Assembly (NCBI GenBank): GCA_007570785.1 | Contig: ML660777.1 | Location: 9,819,908 to 9,883,907 of the forward strand | Direction: 5' to 3' | Length of the DNA: 64,000 nucleotides | DNA from: Antilocapra americana | Taxonomy: Eukaryota > Chordata > Mammalia > Artiodactyla > Antilocapridae | Part shown: positions 1-11,040 of the stretch, piece after piece | Layout of the letters: every line of letters begins with the position of its first letter | Numbering within the stretch: the first letter of the stretch is position 1 | Program-made: the position numbers and the translations under genes | Notes under the pieces: model-generated | Database searches by the model: none | What the model was told of the DNA's origin: nothing | What the model saw: the letters and a program-made list of their open reading frames with translations, nothing else

Positions 1-329
1 TTTTGAAAACTTGTTTTGAAATTGTTCTTTGCAGACAGTTATTTTAAAAGTAATTTTAAAAAGACACTGCACATTAATTAGGGTTAATTTTTATGTCTCT
101 TACCACTTGTGTTTATATAATTAGGTATTTATAGAAAGTGTTATATTTTCATGTAATTTCAGGGGTTTGGGATAGCTGTCATTTTCTCAGATTAAGTGAG
201 GTGTATATGTTTATATTTACCACAATATTTCGTATCAGATACTTCAGGTAGCTCTAATGCTGTCAGTTTTATCTCAAGGTCTATTGTGCCTGCACTCAGT
301 CACTTGTCCATCTTTACTGTGGTCCAGGT
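1..329. other. Unassigned AT-rich sequence
   Basis: No repeat family, exon or RNA gene recognised. The reading frame that runs through 257-556 continues into an L2 and a SINE and is not a gene. Confidence 0.6.
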
Positions 330-458
330 TTTCATCAGCTCTTACCTGGCCTTCTGAAAGGTCTTCTCCTTTTGTTATCCTCACTCTTGTTGTCTTTGAG
401 CTATTAATATTCTTGAGTCTGCACTATAATTGGAGTGATCTTCTTAAAATACAAATAC
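330..458 (+). repeat. L2 LINE fragment (3' region)
   Basis: The stretch reads like a diverged L2 3' region: a CT-rich run followed by the family's 'gagtgatcttcttaaaata' landmark at about 437. It is cut off by the Bov-tA that follows. Assignment is by remembered family consensus. Confidence 0.6.
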
Positions 459-470
459 CATATATCTGTG

Positions 471-679
471 TATGCTCAGTCACTCAGTCATGTCCGACTC
501 TTTGCAACCCTATGAACTATAGTCCGCTAGACTCCTCTCTCTTTGAGATTTTCTAGGCAAGAGTACTGGAGTGGGTTGCCATTTCCTCCTTCAGGAGATC
601 TTTCTGACCCAGGGATTGAACCCATGTCTTCTGCATCAGCAGGTGAACTCTTTACCACTGAGCCACCTAGGAAACCCCA
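471..679 (-). mobile_element. Bov-tA SINE, nearly full length
   Basis: Read on the minus strand it has the tRNA-derived head (the reverse of gccacctaggaaacccc at 661-677) followed by the Bov-A body with its conserved 'agtactggagtgggttgcc' core. It lies directly against the left end of the Tigger element at 681. Several substitutions from consensus suggest a moderately old copy. Confidence 0.9.
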
Positions 680-680
680 C

Positions 681-1460
681 AAGTAGTCCCCCTTTATCCA
701 TGGTTTCAGTTTTTATGGATTCAGTTACCTTGGTCAACTGTAATCTGAAAATCAAATTAAATGGAAAATTCCAGAAATTAAGTTTTAAATTGCACACTGT
801 TCTGAATAGCAGGATGAGTTCTCTCGCCATCCCGCCCTGGACTGCCTGGGGTGTGAGGAACCCCTTTGTTCAGCGTACCCCACCCGTTAGTCACTCCGTG
901 GCCACCTGGTCTCGATTATCAGATTGACTGTCACGGTATTGGGGTGCTTGTGCTCTAGTCACCCTTATTTGACTTAGTAATAGCCCCAAAGCACAAGAGT
1001 CATGGTGTTCACAGTTCAGATAAGCCAAAGAAAAGCCATGAAGTGCCTTCTTTAAGTGAAGGTGAACTTCCTGACTAAAGGACAGGGGAAAAAAATCATA
1101 TACTGACTGATGTTGCCAAGATCTACGGAAAGAAGGAATCTTCTATCTGTGAAATTGTGAAGAAGGAAAAATAAATCCATGCTAGTTTTGCTGTGGCACC
1201 TCAAATTGCAAGTTACAGCCGCAGTGTGTCATAAGTGCTTAGTTAAGACGAAAAAAGCATTAAATTTGCATAATAAGATACTTTGAAAGAGAGATACATT
1301 ATTAAACCTTTATTATACTATTTTGTTATTAGTAATTTCGGTTACTCTTTTACTGTGCCTAATTTATAAATTAAACTTTATTATAGTTGTATGTAGGAAA
1401 AACATAGTGTACATAGGATGTGGTACTATCCTTGGTTTCAGGTACCCCTGGGGGGGTCTT
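681..1460 (+). mobile_element. Tigger (pogo/Tc1-mariner) DNA transposon, left part
   Basis: The left terminal inverted repeat, agtagtccccctttatcc, starts at about 682 and pairs imperfectly with the right end at 3806-3841. The body follows the consensus of a Tigger element that keeps the 5' part of a CENP-B-like transposase and then jumps to the 3' end, so it is an internally deleted, non-autonomous copy. It was split by a BovB insertion; GGGGGGTCTT at 1451-1460 is repeated at 3796-3805. The exact Tigger subfamily is not resolved. Confidence 0.8.
980..1270 (+). pseudogene. Tigger transposase N-terminal remnant
   Basis: Translation of the plus strand gives the CENP-B-type helix-turn-helix start of a pogo/Tigger transposase: a basic KPKKSH-type stretch, then KIYGKKESS and EIVKKEK, the DNA-binding region of the family. 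The start codon has become ATA at 980-982 and there are in-frame stops and indels, so it cannot be expressed. The DDE catalytic domain is absent. Confidence 0.7.
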
Positions 1461-1881
1461 TGTTTCCGATGATCCAACAGATGTTGGCAATTTGATCTCT
1501 GGTTCCTCGGCCTTTTCTAAATTCAACTTGAACATCTGGACATTCACAGTTCATGTACTGTTGAAGCCTGGCTTGGAGAATTTTGAGCATTACTTTGCTA
1601 GCGTGTGAGATGAATGCAGTTGTGTGGTAGTGTGAACATTCTTTGGCATTGCCTTTCTTTGGGATTGGAATGAAAACTGACCTTTTCCAGTCCTGTGGCC
1701 ACTGCTGAGTTTTCCAAATTTGCTGGCATATTGAGTGCAGCACTTTCACTGCATCATCTTTTAGGATTTGAAATAGGTCAGCTGAAATTCCATCACTTCG
1801 ACTAGCTTTGTTTGTAGTGATGCTTCCTAAGGCCCACTTGACTTTGCATTCCAGGATGTCTGGCTCTAGGTGAGTGATCAC
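1461..1881 (-). pseudogene. BovB reverse transcriptase, N-terminal half
   Basis: The minus-strand reading frame contains the RT finger motifs FIPIPKKGNAKE and KGRGTRDQIANI of BovB. The frame ends at the insertion boundary, before the palm domain. A short separate frame at 1878-2069 holds the linker between endonuclease and RT, showing at least one frameshift. Non-functional. Confidence 0.85.
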
Positions 1882-2335
1882 ACCAACATGTGATTATCTA
1901 GGTTGTGAAGATCTTTTTTGTATAGTTCTTCTGTGTATTCTTGCCACCTCTTAATATCGTCTGCTTCTGTTAGGTCCATACCATTTCTGTCCTTAGTTGT
2001 GCCCATCTTTGCATGAAATGTTCCCTTGGTATCTCCAATTTTCTTGAAGAGATCTCTAGTCTTTCCCATTCTATTGTTTTCCTCTACTTTGCATTGATCA
2101 CTGAGGAAGGCTTTATTTTTTCTCCTTGCTATTCTTTGGAGCTCTGCATTCAGATGGGAATATCTTTCCTTTTCTCCTTTGCTTTTTGCTTCTCTCCAAG
2201 GCCAAATTTGCCTATTACTCCAGGTATCTCTTGACTTCCTATTTTTGCATTCCAGTCCCCTATAATGAAAAGGATATCTTTTTTTGGGGTGTTAGTGCTA
2301 GAAGGTCTTGTAGGTCTTCATAGACCTATTCATCT

Positions 2336-2635
2336 TCAGTTTCTTACTGGGGCATAGACTTGGATTACTGTAATATTGAATGATTTGCCTTGGAAACAAA
2401 CAGAGATCTTTCTGTTGTATTTGAGATTGCGTTCAAATACTGCATTTTGGACTCTTTCGTTGACCATGATGGTTACTCCATTTCTTCTAAGTGACTCTTG
2501 CCCACAGTAGTAGATATAATAGTCATCTGAGTTAAATTCACCGAATCCAGTCCATTTTAGTTCACTGATTCCTAAAATGTAGATGTTCATTCTTGCCATC
2601 TCCTGTTTGACCACTTCCAATTTGCCTTGATTCAT
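2336..2635 (-). pseudogene. BovB APE-type endonuclease fragment
   Basis: About 99 residues match the start of the apurinic-endonuclease-like domain of RTE LINEs. YILGISELKWTG carries the conserved catalytic glutamate near residue 24, and ITVIQVYAP near the C-terminus is the family asparagine/tyrosine strand. In a live element this domain nicks target DNA to prime reverse transcription. Here the frame is broken on both sides, and the RT fragment lies in another frame, so the protein is dead. Confidence 0.8.
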
Positions 2636-3188
2636 GGATCTAACTTTCCAGGTTCCTATGCAATATTGTTCTTTACAGTATCAGATTTGACTTCCATCAC
2701 CAGTCACATCCACAACTGGGTGTTAGTTTTGCTTTCTGGAGTTATTTCTCCATTCTTCTCCAGTAGCATATTGGGCACCCATTGACCTGGGGAGTTCATC
2801 TTTCAGTGTCCTATCTTTTCATACTGTTTTAATGGGGTTTTTCATACTGTTTTCCTATTCATGGGGTTCTCAAGGCAAGAATACTGAAGCGCTTTGCCGT
2901 CCCTTCTCCAGTGGACCCCGCTTTGTCAGAACTCTTCCACCATGACCCGTCTGTCTTGAGTGGCCCTACACTGCATGGGTCATAGTTTCATTGAGTTAGA
3001 CTAGGCTGTGGTCCATGTAATCAGTTTTATTAGTTTTCTGTGATTGTGATTTTCATTCTGATAATAAGGATAAGAGGCTTGTGGAAGCTTCCTGATGGGA
3101 GAGACTGACTGAGAGGGAAACTGGGTCTTGTTCTGATGGGTGGAGCCATGGTCAATAAATCTTTAATCGAATTTCCTATTGTTGGAAA

Positions 3189-3582
3189 TGGTGAGAGACT
3201 TTACTTTTGGGGGGGCTCCAAAATCACTGCAGATGGTGACTGCAGCCATGAAATTAAAAGATACTTGCTCCTTGAAAGAAAAGATATGACCAACCTAGAC
3301 AACATATTAAAAAGCAGAAACATTACTTTGCTAACAAATGTCCGTCTAGTCAAAGCTGTGGTTTTTCCAGTGGTCATGTGTGGATATGAGAGTTGGACTA
3401 TAAAGAAAGCTGAGTGCCGAATAATTGATGCCTTTGAACTGTGGTGTTGGAGAAGACACTTGAGAGTCCCTTGGACTGCAAGGAGATCCTGCCAGTCCAT
3501 CCTAAAGGAAATCAGTTCTGAGTGTTCATTGGAAGGACTGATGTTGAAGCTGAAACTCCCATACTTTGGCCATCTGATGTGA
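3189..3582 (+). pseudogene. BovB RT C-terminal fragment
   Basis: In-frame residues include ITADGDCSHEIKR, the VMCGYESWTIKKAE stretch and WCWRRHLRVPWTARRS, the connection and C-terminal region of BovB RT. It has no start and lacks the active site. The open frame beginning upstream at 3136 is fused by chance to inverted BovB 5' sequence. Confidence 0.8.
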
Positions 3583-3795
3583 AGAACTGACTCATTGGAA
3601 AAACCCTGATGCTGGGAAAGATTGAAGACGGGAGGAGAAGTGGGCGACAGAGGATGAGATGGTTGGATGGCATCACTGACTCGATGGACATGAGTTTGAG
3701 TAAGCTCCGAGAGTTGGTGATGGACAGGAGGCCTGGCGTGCTGCAGTCTATGGGGTCGCAAAGAGTTGGACATGACTGAGTGACTGAACTGAACT
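3189..3795 (+). mobile_element. BovB LINE, forward 3' part
   Basis: Begins inside the RT coding region just downstream of the active site and runs to the normal BovB terminus, the repeated ctgaa motif at 3778-3794. It is the forward half of the twin-primed copy. The right target duplication GGGGGGTCTT follows at 3796-3805, after which Tigger sequence resumes. Confidence 0.9.
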
Positions 3796-3805
3796 GGGGG
3801 GTCTT

Positions 3806-3841
3806 AGAATATATCCCCTGTGGATAAAGGGGAACTGCTGT
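3806..3841 (+). mobile_element. Tigger transposon, right end
   Basis: Contains atatatcccctgtggataaa and ends ggggaactgctg, the imperfect reverse complement of the left terminal repeat at 682. Together with 681-1460 it gives an element of about 0.8 kb without the BovB. Confidence 0.8.
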
Positions 3842-4074
3842 CTAACTCACTCACTTGTCTGTGGCCCCTAGTGTGCGTGCCAAGAAGTCCTTACAATGGC
3901 ATGAGACCCTCCTCTGATGCCTTCCTGTCTGCTCTCCCTTTTAACTGCGCAAGTAGCAGGCAGAGCCTTAGCTCTTTCACAACTCCAGAGCTTTCATCTC
4001 CCAGTCCCTGAGTCAGTCTGGATGCTCCAGTCTCCTCCTCTGCCTGTAACTAGCCTGCTTAACCTTCTGAACTT

Positions 4075-4300
4075 GCTTTAAAACTCTGTGAAGTCTTCCC
4101 TGATCCCTGGAGGGCAGAGCAGATTACTCCCTTCTCTGTGTTATTTCTGGGCTTTCTGCATACCTCTGTGATTGCATTTATCATACACTGGGTTGTACTT
4201 ATTTGTTTACTCGCCTGTGTCTTGAGCTAGACTGTGAATTCCTTAGAGCAGGGACCAGGTCTTCCTTATCTTTTTTATCCCCAAGGCTAAGTACCCAGAA
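4075..4300 (+). repeat. L2 LINE 3' end fragment
   Basis: Matches the L2 3' region: 'gaagtcttccctgatccctgg', then the landmark 'agactgtgaattccttagag' and 'cagggaccaggtcttcc'. Strongly diverged, as expected for this ancient family. Confidence 0.75.
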
Positions 4301-4724
4301 AAGGGATGCTGATGGGGTGAGCATAACTCACCTGGGACACTCTTAATAGTGCTGTTTACCCAGGCCACATGCCAAACAGTACTCTGGATTTGCATAAAGT
4401 GTGGTGGGTTATAGGTGGCACTGTGTGCTTGCTTTGTCAATTATACTGCTAAATGTAATCTTAAAGTGCTCCCAACTCTGGACTTTTCCGAGTGTAGCGA
4501 GAGAGAGGGTGTAGTTTGTGGGAACATAATTTTGGTGGCAGTCGGCCATTTCCTGTTACTCCACGCACACCGTGCCTGTATGAGACACTTTATACAAGCA
4601 TTTGACCCTGGCTGTTTTGACCATGAATAAAGTTGACTTAGTGAACAGGGCTGTGTTGGATGATGCCATGTCTGATAAGGAGAGGCAGATGGGGGCTATC
4701 GCCATCTCTTAACCCGTTTTCCTT
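4301..4724. other. Unassigned sequence
   Basis: No repeat or gene recognised. The small frame at 4415-4630 has no recognisable domain. Confidence 0.5.
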
Positions 4725-5130
4725 CTTTCACTGCTGTTCTCCTCCCAACCCTGACCCTCACCCCAAGCCAGGCAGTCTTAACACAGCGACCTCAGCAACC
4801 CTGTAAAACATCAAACAGAAGTCAAGCTGTGTGACTTCACTGCTTAAAACCTTTCTCAGACAGTTTAATAACTAGCGTCTTTACAGTGTTCTTGGGGGCC
4901 CTATGGGGATGGGGTCCCTGACCGCATTGTTTCCCCAACCTCATCGCCTGTGCTTTCCCCTTAACTCTCCTCCATGTCACACCAGATTCCTTGCTGCTGT
5001 TAGGACAGGCCATGCAACTGGACCTTGCCCTCCTCCTAGACTCCCAGCTGTACATCTTATTCTCACCTTCTCTTACTTTCTTCAGGTCTTTGCTGAGAAT
5101 ATCACCAGGGACCATATTTAAAACTACCAC
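4725..5130 (+). repeat. L2 LINE fragment
   Basis: CT-rich with L2 landmarks in order: 'gtgacttcactgcttaaaac' (about 4831), 'ttgggggccctatggggatgg' region, 'cctcatcgcctgtgc', and 'tttgctgagaatatcacc' near the end. Diverged and missing the extreme 3' tail. Confidence 0.7.
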
Positions 5131-7090
5131 GTCTCTGGATGCTTGGCACTTGAATGGTCTCTGCGTTTCCCATGCCATCCTGGGGAGCAGTGTGAAGGCT
5201 GAGGAGCACTGGTCCCATCATAAGGCTGGATTCCCAGAGAAGGATGCTGCCCTCTACAGCTGTATTTCCTTCCTGTGATGCTCTGCAATGTGGAGGATGG
5301 GGATATAGTCTGAGTGAGGATACTAGAGTCTGAACTTGGATGCAGCTGCTCTGGGGTTGCTGAGAGCCAGCAGCCGCACACGAAGCCACCTCTAGGAAGT
5401 TGATCTTTTCATCAAAACTGAGCCCAAAGTATTTACTAATGTGAGTAACTTTCTTATTCCAAGTGTCTGTCACTACTTACCAGCCAGTAGAAAGGCACGC
5501 ATGATCTCAATATTCTTTTCTACTGTGCCTTGATGTTAGACCTGGCACTTAGTTTGCAAGTGCATTTTTTCTACCAGACCTATGGTCGTGTAAGCCATAA
5601 CTCAGTCTGGCGTGGCTTCTGCTGACATCTCTTATCACACGGTTATAACAGTGTGAGTACCCTGTTGAACTCTGAAATCCTAAGGGAAGATAATTTTCCT
5701 TTTACACCTTTGTGTTGTGTAGCAACACCTCCTCTCTGACTATCCAGCGCAGCATCTCAGGGTGTTCGCTGTCATTTATGGCTGATTACTGACCAGTCAC
5801 CAGAGACATTAAATCAACAATTATTTACTTAGTTCTTGCTGGAACCCATCACTGTGCTGGGCACATCACATTTTGGCTATGTAAGCGTGTATAATACCTG
5901 GTGAGCATTTGCCTAGCGGAGCAGCTGTCTGAGACCATCTCCCCGGAGCAGAGGGATTTGTTGGCCAGGCTCCTCAGTTACTTCCCTCCCTCTGCACTAT
6001 CCTCTACTTAGATTGATTCCCTGGATCTGGGCATCGGTTGTGGATCCTTGTGTTTTGAAAGCTTCTGTGGCCTTGTAGACTTGGTATAAAGCACCAACCT
6101 TGAAAAAGCCATGAGGAGAAGGAAGTCTCTCATTGGAGTGAAGATGGCTTGACTTGCGAGTGAGCTAGAGTGATCTGACCCACGACTTTCTCTAGAGCAG
6201 GCGCTCATGGAGACTGGTGGAATGAGGAGTAACTCTGCCCTGCCATTTTCTTGCCCTCCTATTTTCCAAAAAGGTTCTGTTGAGGGCAGTAGTGAAAGGA
6301 AGATAAACGAAGGAGATGGCAATAGATGGGTGGGAAGGAGGAGGGATGAGATACAGGGAGAGAAGAGATGATGGGTCTCCATACCTCTCCATTCTGCCTT
6401 CTTTTTGTCAACACTTACTTTTCTGACTCCATCTCCTAAATGTATAAAGTAATGGTAGTCTACTGGGACTCAGACATGTTTCTGAATGTGCTCCCTGAAG
6501 GACTAATTGTTTATAATCGTTAAGATATGTTTGTTTTTAAGAGATAGCTTAATAAACCTTCTGTACATGGTTGAGAAGTATGGAATAAAAATAAAGGCTA
6601 ATCTGTTTACTAGCTAAAATTTCAGTGTACAAGTAAACTGTTAGATTTGAGTTTAATAAATACTTACCTTGCTCTAAGGAAAACCTATTTATAAGTGAAC
6701 GCCACAAGCAGTTGAGATTCCATAAACTGCCTCACTTGATTTTTGTTTTTGTTTTTCAGTAAACTTTAAAAAGAGAATGTGAGGATAAATATGTTTTATT
6801 GTTGTTACAGTTCCTTTGCTTGTGTTCCTGAAGGTTCTCTTTCACTTTGTAACTGGAAACGCCTCAGTTAAAGTAGAAGCTGGGTATCTGGTGTTTCTGG
6901 ATTACGTTTTGAGATAAACCAGAATTCCTATCTGGACACAGGTGTGTACTGCTTCAGTCTTGAGTGGTTGGAGGTTTCTTTTACAAAGAATACAAAAGGC
7001 AATTTGTGAGTTTACCTTGGTGGGTGGTTGGGGCTGGTTCTTGGCTTAGTTGCTATGGTCATCTTGACTGGTGGTTATTTATTTACATAG
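5131..7090. other. Unassigned sequence, about 2 kb
   Basis: No gene or clear repeat. Around 5815-5875 there is a weak resemblance to a common old mammalian repeat ('acttagttcttgctgg' then 'cactgtgctgggcac') that I cannot name safely. Minus-strand frames near 6008-6392 are low-complexity and unrecognised. Confidence 0.5.
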
Positions 7091-7108
7091 TTTTTTTTTT
7101 TTTTTTTT
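7091..7108. repeat. Poly(T) run of 18
   Basis: Uninterrupted T18. No recognisable LINE or SINE body adjoins it, so it is either a stand-alone homopolymer or the tail of an insertion too decayed to recognise. Confidence 0.9.
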
Positions 7109-7432
7109 CATCCATGGAAAGTACATAGAGTCCTTTGACTTCCTGGAAAAAGAACTTTGATTTTTCACCTTAAAGTAATTTTATTGAAGAGTTAATCAAC
7201 ACACTCTGTTCCAACTATAAAAAGATCTTTTAAGTCCTTTTTTTTTTTCCTTGCTACCTTTCCATGTCCAATTTGCCCTCAAGTATGAGTGTGGTTCTCT
7301 TCTAAGGATCCAAGTTCTGTTGGATATGTATGGAATTTTTTGAGATTGCTTGTTGCATTTGGGATGTTCTTGTGTGCTTTAGGAAGCTGGTGAGATTGGG
7401 GTTGCACTCTTTCAACGTTCCTTTGAATCATC

Positions 7433-7570
7433 TCCCCTGGAGAAGGAAATGGCAACCCATTCCAGTATTCTTGCCTGGAAAATCCCATGGACAGAGGAGC
7501 CTGGCAGTCTACAGTCCATGGGATCATAAAGAGTTGGACACGACTGAGCGACTTCAGTTTCCTTTCCTTT
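7433..7570 (+). mobile_element. Bov-A SINE monomer
   Basis: Starts at ctggagaaggaaatggcaac, the start of the A unit, without the tRNA head, and ends in a T-rich tail after cgactgagcgacttcag. Flanked by near-identical repeats, ctttgaatcatc at 7421-7432 and tttggatcatc at 7572-7582, which fit a target-site duplication. Confidence 0.9.
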
Positions 7571-7599
7571 TTTTGGATCATCAAACCTTGGTTACTCCC

Positions 7600-9009
7600 A
7601 CACACTGGGGTTTGTGTTAGTTTGTGCAGTGGCTCTGTCTGCTCATGTCATTGTAACCAGGGAAAAGTTAGGTAACTGAGTTTAGAAATCTTAAAGGTTA
7701 TGTTTAGGTTCCAACTAATAAAGACCTGAACAAAAACACAACTGTACATTTTCATCTAGTTTCTGAGAAAGTTGAGCAAGGTTTCTTGCCAACAAATTTT
7801 TTTTGGAATGGGGAAAAGAATATTCTACAGTAACTCTATGATGTGAACATTTTGAGTTTTTCACTGCCCGAGAAGTTTAATTATCTTTGTTTGTCATTGA
7901 CTTTGAAAAAGTTTTGCCTGTGTCCAAAGCAACAAATACACTTTACATTTGTTTCTAATCTGTACAACAGATCTGTACACACACATATGGTCATATACAT
8001 ATAAACACATATATACATCTATAGAAAATGAAAGAAAAGCTTTGTGAAACTACTTACCCTTATTGGGTACACATGATTCTCTCTCTTTTCTGTATTATTC
8101 TAGAGAATATATTAGAGAGAAAATGTCAGTCCTGACCTACTGAACTGGTTTTATCATTCCCTATTAAGTCATAGACTTTGGCGAAATAATGCTTTCAATA
8201 GACTTAGGGTAGTAGGGTTGTATTATGCTGTGTACCGGATTGCTCCCTCACAAATGGCGATGCAGTTTCTGTGGATAGTCCATCCTCATGTCCCTGTTGT
8301 AGGAGGCCTCACATATCGGAAGCATCCTGAGATGCAGTACAGATGAGTTGTGCCTGTCAGAACACCATTGGGTCTGAGAACAGAGTAAGCCCTCTCCTAG
8401 GTTTCCCTCTGCGCCCCCAGCCCAGGGCCATGCTGTGCTTGCAAACTCGCAGGCAGAACCGAGTGATTTCCAGCGTGGACCTTGCTCCCTGCCTGAGCAC
8501 AGCCGTGCACAGCCTGCTAATGCACTCCACGGCTTCCTTGCACCTGCTCACCGGCCCAAGGGAAAACTCATGAATAGCAACGTCTGATGGATTTCTGCCC
8601 TGATCTGGAGATTTCTCTGGCATTATGCTTCGTGGCCTGCTGTCCGTCCATCCCCCATAGAGGAAAATTAGTTAAGAAGTTCAGTCCATTTCACTTTACT
8701 TTCAAATTGTTGGACTCTAGCCTGTATGTGTCGGAGATTCTGTGTCTGAACCGGATAAGAAGCTGCATTTTCTTTGAAACATAAAGTTACTATAAAACCC
8801 TGACGGTTGGTTAGAGATGCTTTCTAAATTGTGTTCATATGGACTACATGTTAGCTTACATAAAATGTTAGAGGAAAATGCCTTTCATTTTTATTTCTCT
8901 GTAACAGAAGCTTGTTCCATTCATTGTTCAGAATTCTAAAACAAAAAGTTAACAAACATCTTTCTGAAGTTTGCTCCGCAAATTGAGTCTGTTTGCAAGT
9001 TATGGTTTA
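7600..9009. other. Unassigned sequence
   Basis: No gene or repeat recognised. Includes a CA/TA-rich patch at 7975-8022 and a GC-richer patch at 8395-8560; the latter has short open frames on both strands, but no domain and no convincing splice sites. Confidence 0.5.
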
Positions 9010-9210
9010 CCCAGTGCTCACTCATGTCTGGTCTCATCTCATTATTCTGGTAGTGCTGTGAGATGATAGGATGGGGGCATTTCCCCCTGAAAGCTGTCCT
9101 GAGATATTAAGGGGCTCGCCTGAAGCCTTATAGATAATAGTGGTATAGTTGGATTGAAATTCCCTTCTCATGACTTGGTCCCTCCCTCTCTGCATGATTC
9201 CGTATAGTGT
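9010..9210 (-). repeat. MIR SINE fragment
   Basis: On the plus strand it shows the reverse-complement MIR pattern: 'tctcatctcattattctggtag', a degenerate 'gatgggggcatttcc', then 'gattgaaattcccttctcatg'. Ancient and diverged. Confidence 0.55.
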
Positions 9211-9514
9211 TTCTACTCAATCCTCAGAGGACATCTGAAGCTTGTTTTGATGCCTTGGTGTCAGTGTAGTGTCATTGAACCTTGTAAGAATCTGGTGTTA
9301 CTCTGGTGGTTATTAAGGTTTGTAAGGATCCTCGCTTTGGCTTAAGGTGGGTCTCCGGTGCTTCTTTCTTTTTCCACTTTTACTGTAAGGCTGTGAGCTT
9401 TCTGTTTTCACTCTTGTAGTCATGCTTGCCTCTTGTACCCACCAGTCTCCGCTGTGGGGTTTCTAATATGTTACCTTCTGTGGAGGGTCTGGGCAATCTA
9501 GCTTATTATAGCAG

Positions 9515-9614
9515 TAGTGACTGAAGGATTATAATAAGATCCTAAGCCACAGTCCTGTGAGTATTAGTGACTGAAGGATTATAATAAGATCCTAAGCCAC
9601 GATCCTGTGAGTAT
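9515..9614. repeat. 50-bp tandem duplication, two copies
   Basis: Copy 1 is 9515-9564 and copy 2 is 9565-9614, with a period of exactly 50. The copies differ only at two adjacent bases (ag versus ga) before tcctgtgagtat. Near-identity in otherwise non-repetitive DNA points to a recent local duplication. Confidence 0.95.
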
Positions 9615-10604
9615 TACTGTCTGGTCAGAAACCGTCTTGGCTTCTTGGGTCTCAACCACATTTTGAATGGTTGAGTTTTTCAGGAAAATGATCTCTTGAT
9701 AAGTGGAATGTTCTGTAATATGTAAATATGTTTTCCCCACATTTATCTTTTCCTGTTGGCTTTTCTTTTTACTACAGTTAAATAAAGCACATGTTTGCAT
9801 TAATGTTATGGAGTTGTGACTATATTTGGGCATCCCAGTTCTTTTTGTAAATGTTAAATTTTAAACACATCTATAAAATCACTCTGAGTTTCCAAGTAGG
9901 ATTACTGTATTGTTTCACTTGAAACAAGCAACATCACTTTTAAGCTTTGGTTTCATCATTAATCACTTTCTCTAATTACATATTGAGTTCTCACTCACCA
10001 CTCTTTTCTCCGACTAATAGTTGGACCCCAAATATATGTGTGTATGTGTGTGTGTATTGTTTTTCATGTGGTTGAAATGGCCTCTCCATATCTTTAATTT
10101 CATATTTTTCTTCACATCATCTGCTTATAAAAACATTAAAAGATGGTGATGATAAGACATGTTTCTATTATCTGAAGTCAGTTCTACTCTACTGAACCTT
10201 TTTGGCCACTTAAAATGATGTTTGATCCTCCTGAACACAAATGAGAATTACATAAAGTGTGACTGAAAACGCTGATTTGTCTCTGCCTTTTCTATGACTT
10301 TCTTAATAAACCACTAACCTCCCAATTCTTGAAATTAATATGACCTTTTAATACTCTGTGTTGAAATAATCTTCATTTTGTATCCTAGGCTTATAGTAGT
10401 TGCTCAGTAAATGTTTTGATTTATACATAGGAGAGCTGCAAAGATGTTTGGGTGCAGTTTGAAAAATTGAAAATAGAGATGTAGAAGAAAACTTTTTTTC
10501 TGTGACTCAAGAAATGAGGCCTACAGAAAAGTAGCAGTTTCAATAGGGATTGCTGTCCTCTCTTTCTCCAAATATAAGGGATTTGATGAAAGATGCTCAC
10601 TTGT
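9615..10604. other. Unassigned AT-rich sequence
   Basis: No gene or repeat recognised apart from a short TG-rich run near 10037-10056. Confidence 0.5.
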
Positions 10605-10626
10605 GATATCAAAAGCTTTTGATATC
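10605..10626. repeat. Perfect 22-bp palindrome
   Basis: Two GATATC hexamers flank AAAAGCTTTT, making a 22-bp sequence identical to its own reverse complement, with no spacer. It contains EcoRV-type and HindIII-type hexamers. No repeat family accounts for it. Confidence 0.95.
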
Positions 10627-10929
10627 CAGCATAGTTACTTTGTTTTGTGTTTGTAAAGTCTCAGAGATGACAATTGTAAAGATGTCTTTCATTTTTGATG
10701 AAGTGAAATTTCAAAGAATTCTTACTGTTGTGGTTATACCTAAGAAACCAACTTTAGCAACTCTTTGAGAGAGAGAGCTTACTGAAGGAATGACCGACCG
10801 CAAGTTTTTTTTTAGTGCCATTTGAGAGCATTTTAGTAAATATTTGAATATAGTTCCTAAATTGGAGTTGGGAAGAGATCTAAGAGTTACCTTAAAAAAC
10901 AAAGGTAATTTGTTAGGGCTGGAAGGAAT

Positions 10930-11040
10930 CTCCAGGATAATCTGGTGTGACAGATGAGAAGTAGGGGTCCAGGGGGTGAGGTTGCTTGCTTTAAGACCTC
11001 ACAACCAAGAGCCCAAGGGCACAAGCCCAGTTAGGCTGTG
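10930..11040 (-). repeat. Possible MIR fragment
   Basis: 'gacagatgagaagtaggggtcc' followed by 'gaggttgcttgc' and 'acctcacaacc' resembles the reverse-complement MIR core. Weak. Confidence 0.45.

Larger units (their letters stand above)
1461..3188 (-). mobile_element. BovB (RTE) LINE, inverted 5' part
   Basis: On the minus strand this runs from the BovB 5' region (about 3188) through endonuclease coding sequence to the middle of the reverse transcriptase (about 1461). The 3' part of the same element follows in the opposite direction at 3189-3795. The order (5' part inverted at left, 3' part forward at right, one target duplication around both) is the signature of twin priming. About 0.5 kb of RT, including the YADD active site, is missing between the two parts. 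Confidence 0.9.

Noticed and set aside
3201..3773. Longest open frame in the window (190 aa, minus strand)
   Set aside because: It is the antisense of the forward BovB 3' part; the real BovB RT fragment is on the plus strand.
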